Notes under the pieces: model-generated
Databases searched by the model: none
What the model was told of the DNA's origin: nothing
Seen by the model: only the letters and a program-made list of their open reading frames with translations
Source: Melioribacteraceae bacterium
GTDB lineage: Bacteria > Bacteroidota > Ignavibacteria > Ignavibacteriales > Melioribacteraceae
Length of the DNA: 6,393 bases
Direction of reading: 5' to 3'
NCBI GenBank assembly: GCA_015486905.1
Contig: WFQV01000093.1
Span: 1 to 6,393, forward strand
Shown here: piece after piece, positions 6,119 through 6,393 of the stretch
How positions within the stretch are numbered: position 1 is the first letter of the stretch
How the letters are laid out: each line of letters starts with the position of its first letter
Position numbers and translations under genes: made by a program

Positions 6119-6393
6119 ATGAATAAAATAACGATTTGTTACTGCCCTACAATGGCACCGTTTGCTGAAAAAATTATCTCAAAAATTCCCGAGGCGGAAC
6201 CGGTGCCCGTAATGAGTGCCGCACAAGCATTGAATATGTTAAGAGCAAATCAAGTCGATTCAGTACTAATCGGTAGAGCGGCTCAAAGATTTGAACTCGA
6301 AACTGATACAAAAGAAAAAAGATTACAAGACGGGTTGACGTTAGTTTACCGCCAAAAGGGGGGAATACCGACAAACTCACTCGCTCAAATCCC
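6119..6393 (+). CDS. Unrecognised protein, 3' end beyond window
   Basis: The reading frame is open from an ATG with a good ribosome site to the window's right edge, giving 91 complete codons. The translation starts MNKITICYCPTMAPFAEKI and continues without signal peptide or membrane segment, so it looks cytoplasmic. I do not recognise the family. It has an N-terminal beta-strand-like stretch (3-7) with a C-x-C pair (C7, C9). An amphipathic segment containing AAQALNMLRANQVDSVLIGR (about 34-53) comes next, and then LTLVYRQKGGIP (about 73-84). The sense 'reads a property of the molecule (VDSVLIGR) then LTLVY' vaguely recalls periplasmic-binding-protein-like folds, but this is only an impression. 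It begins 31 bases after the TetR gene's stop on the same strand, so the two are probably co-transcribed and it may be a target of that regulator. An opposite-strand ORF over the same bases is less credible because it lacks this context. Confidence 0.75.
   Translation, partial: MNKITICYCPTMAPFAEKIISKIPEAEPVPVMSAAQALNMLRANQVDSVLIGRAAQRFELETDTKEKRLQDGLTLVYRQKGGIPTNSLAQI

Noticed and set aside
6174..6380. A 68-codon minus-strand open frame near the right edge
   Set aside because: It overlaps the plus-strand frame from 6119, which has a strong, well-spaced ribosome site and operon-like position; the minus-strand frame has neither.

Overview
The window looks like chromosomal DNA of a low-to-moderate GC bacterium. 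The genes are A/T-biased, the spacer around 5290-5480 is extremely A/T-rich, and Shine-Dalgarno sites vary in strength. The best guess is an anaerobic or facultative member of the Bacteroidota/Chlorobi/Ignavibacteria side of the tree. That placement is an impression from protein style and composition; there is no rRNA or other marker here to settle it. The dominant gene belongs to an oxygen-sensitive iron-sulfur enzyme family, which fits an anaerobic lifestyle. I see no mobile element, CRISPR array, tRNA or rRNA.

Layout. The left four fifths is transcribed leftward (minus strand). Reading in that direction there is a 118-residue four-helix membrane protein (5171-4815). One base after its stop codon comes a 1404-residue fusion protein (4813-599). 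After 99 bases comes a site-2-protease-like M50 metalloprotease (from 499), cut off by the left edge. To the right, a 316-base A/T-rich spacer separates this block from a divergent rightward pair: a TetR/AcrR-type repressor (5488-6087) and, 31 bases later, the start of a small unrecognised protein (from 6119) cut off by the right edge.

The main point of interest is the 1404-residue protein. Its N-terminal half holds two tandem activase domains of the BadF/BadG/HgdC family, each with intact nucleotide-binding motifs and each with the two cluster cysteines at the same 39-residue spacing. Its C-terminal half holds two tandem 2-hydroxyacyl-CoA-dehydratase-like (HgdB/DUF2229-like) modules, each with a recognisable triad of cysteines. 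Between the halves sits an extra CxxCxxxC...C cluster. One chain therefore appears to carry a whole 'archerase' redox machine that is normally built from separate subunits: an ATP-driven electron injector (A-A') and its two-subunit Fe-S acceptor (B-B'). Its substrate is unknown.

How the genes may work together. The membrane protein and the fusion are almost certainly co-transcribed and perhaps translationally coupled. The TetR-type repressor may act on the shared spacer, which contains a perfect 8+8 inverted repeat and three copies of ATTAAGT. Whether it controls the left operon, its own operon or both cannot be read from sequence alone.
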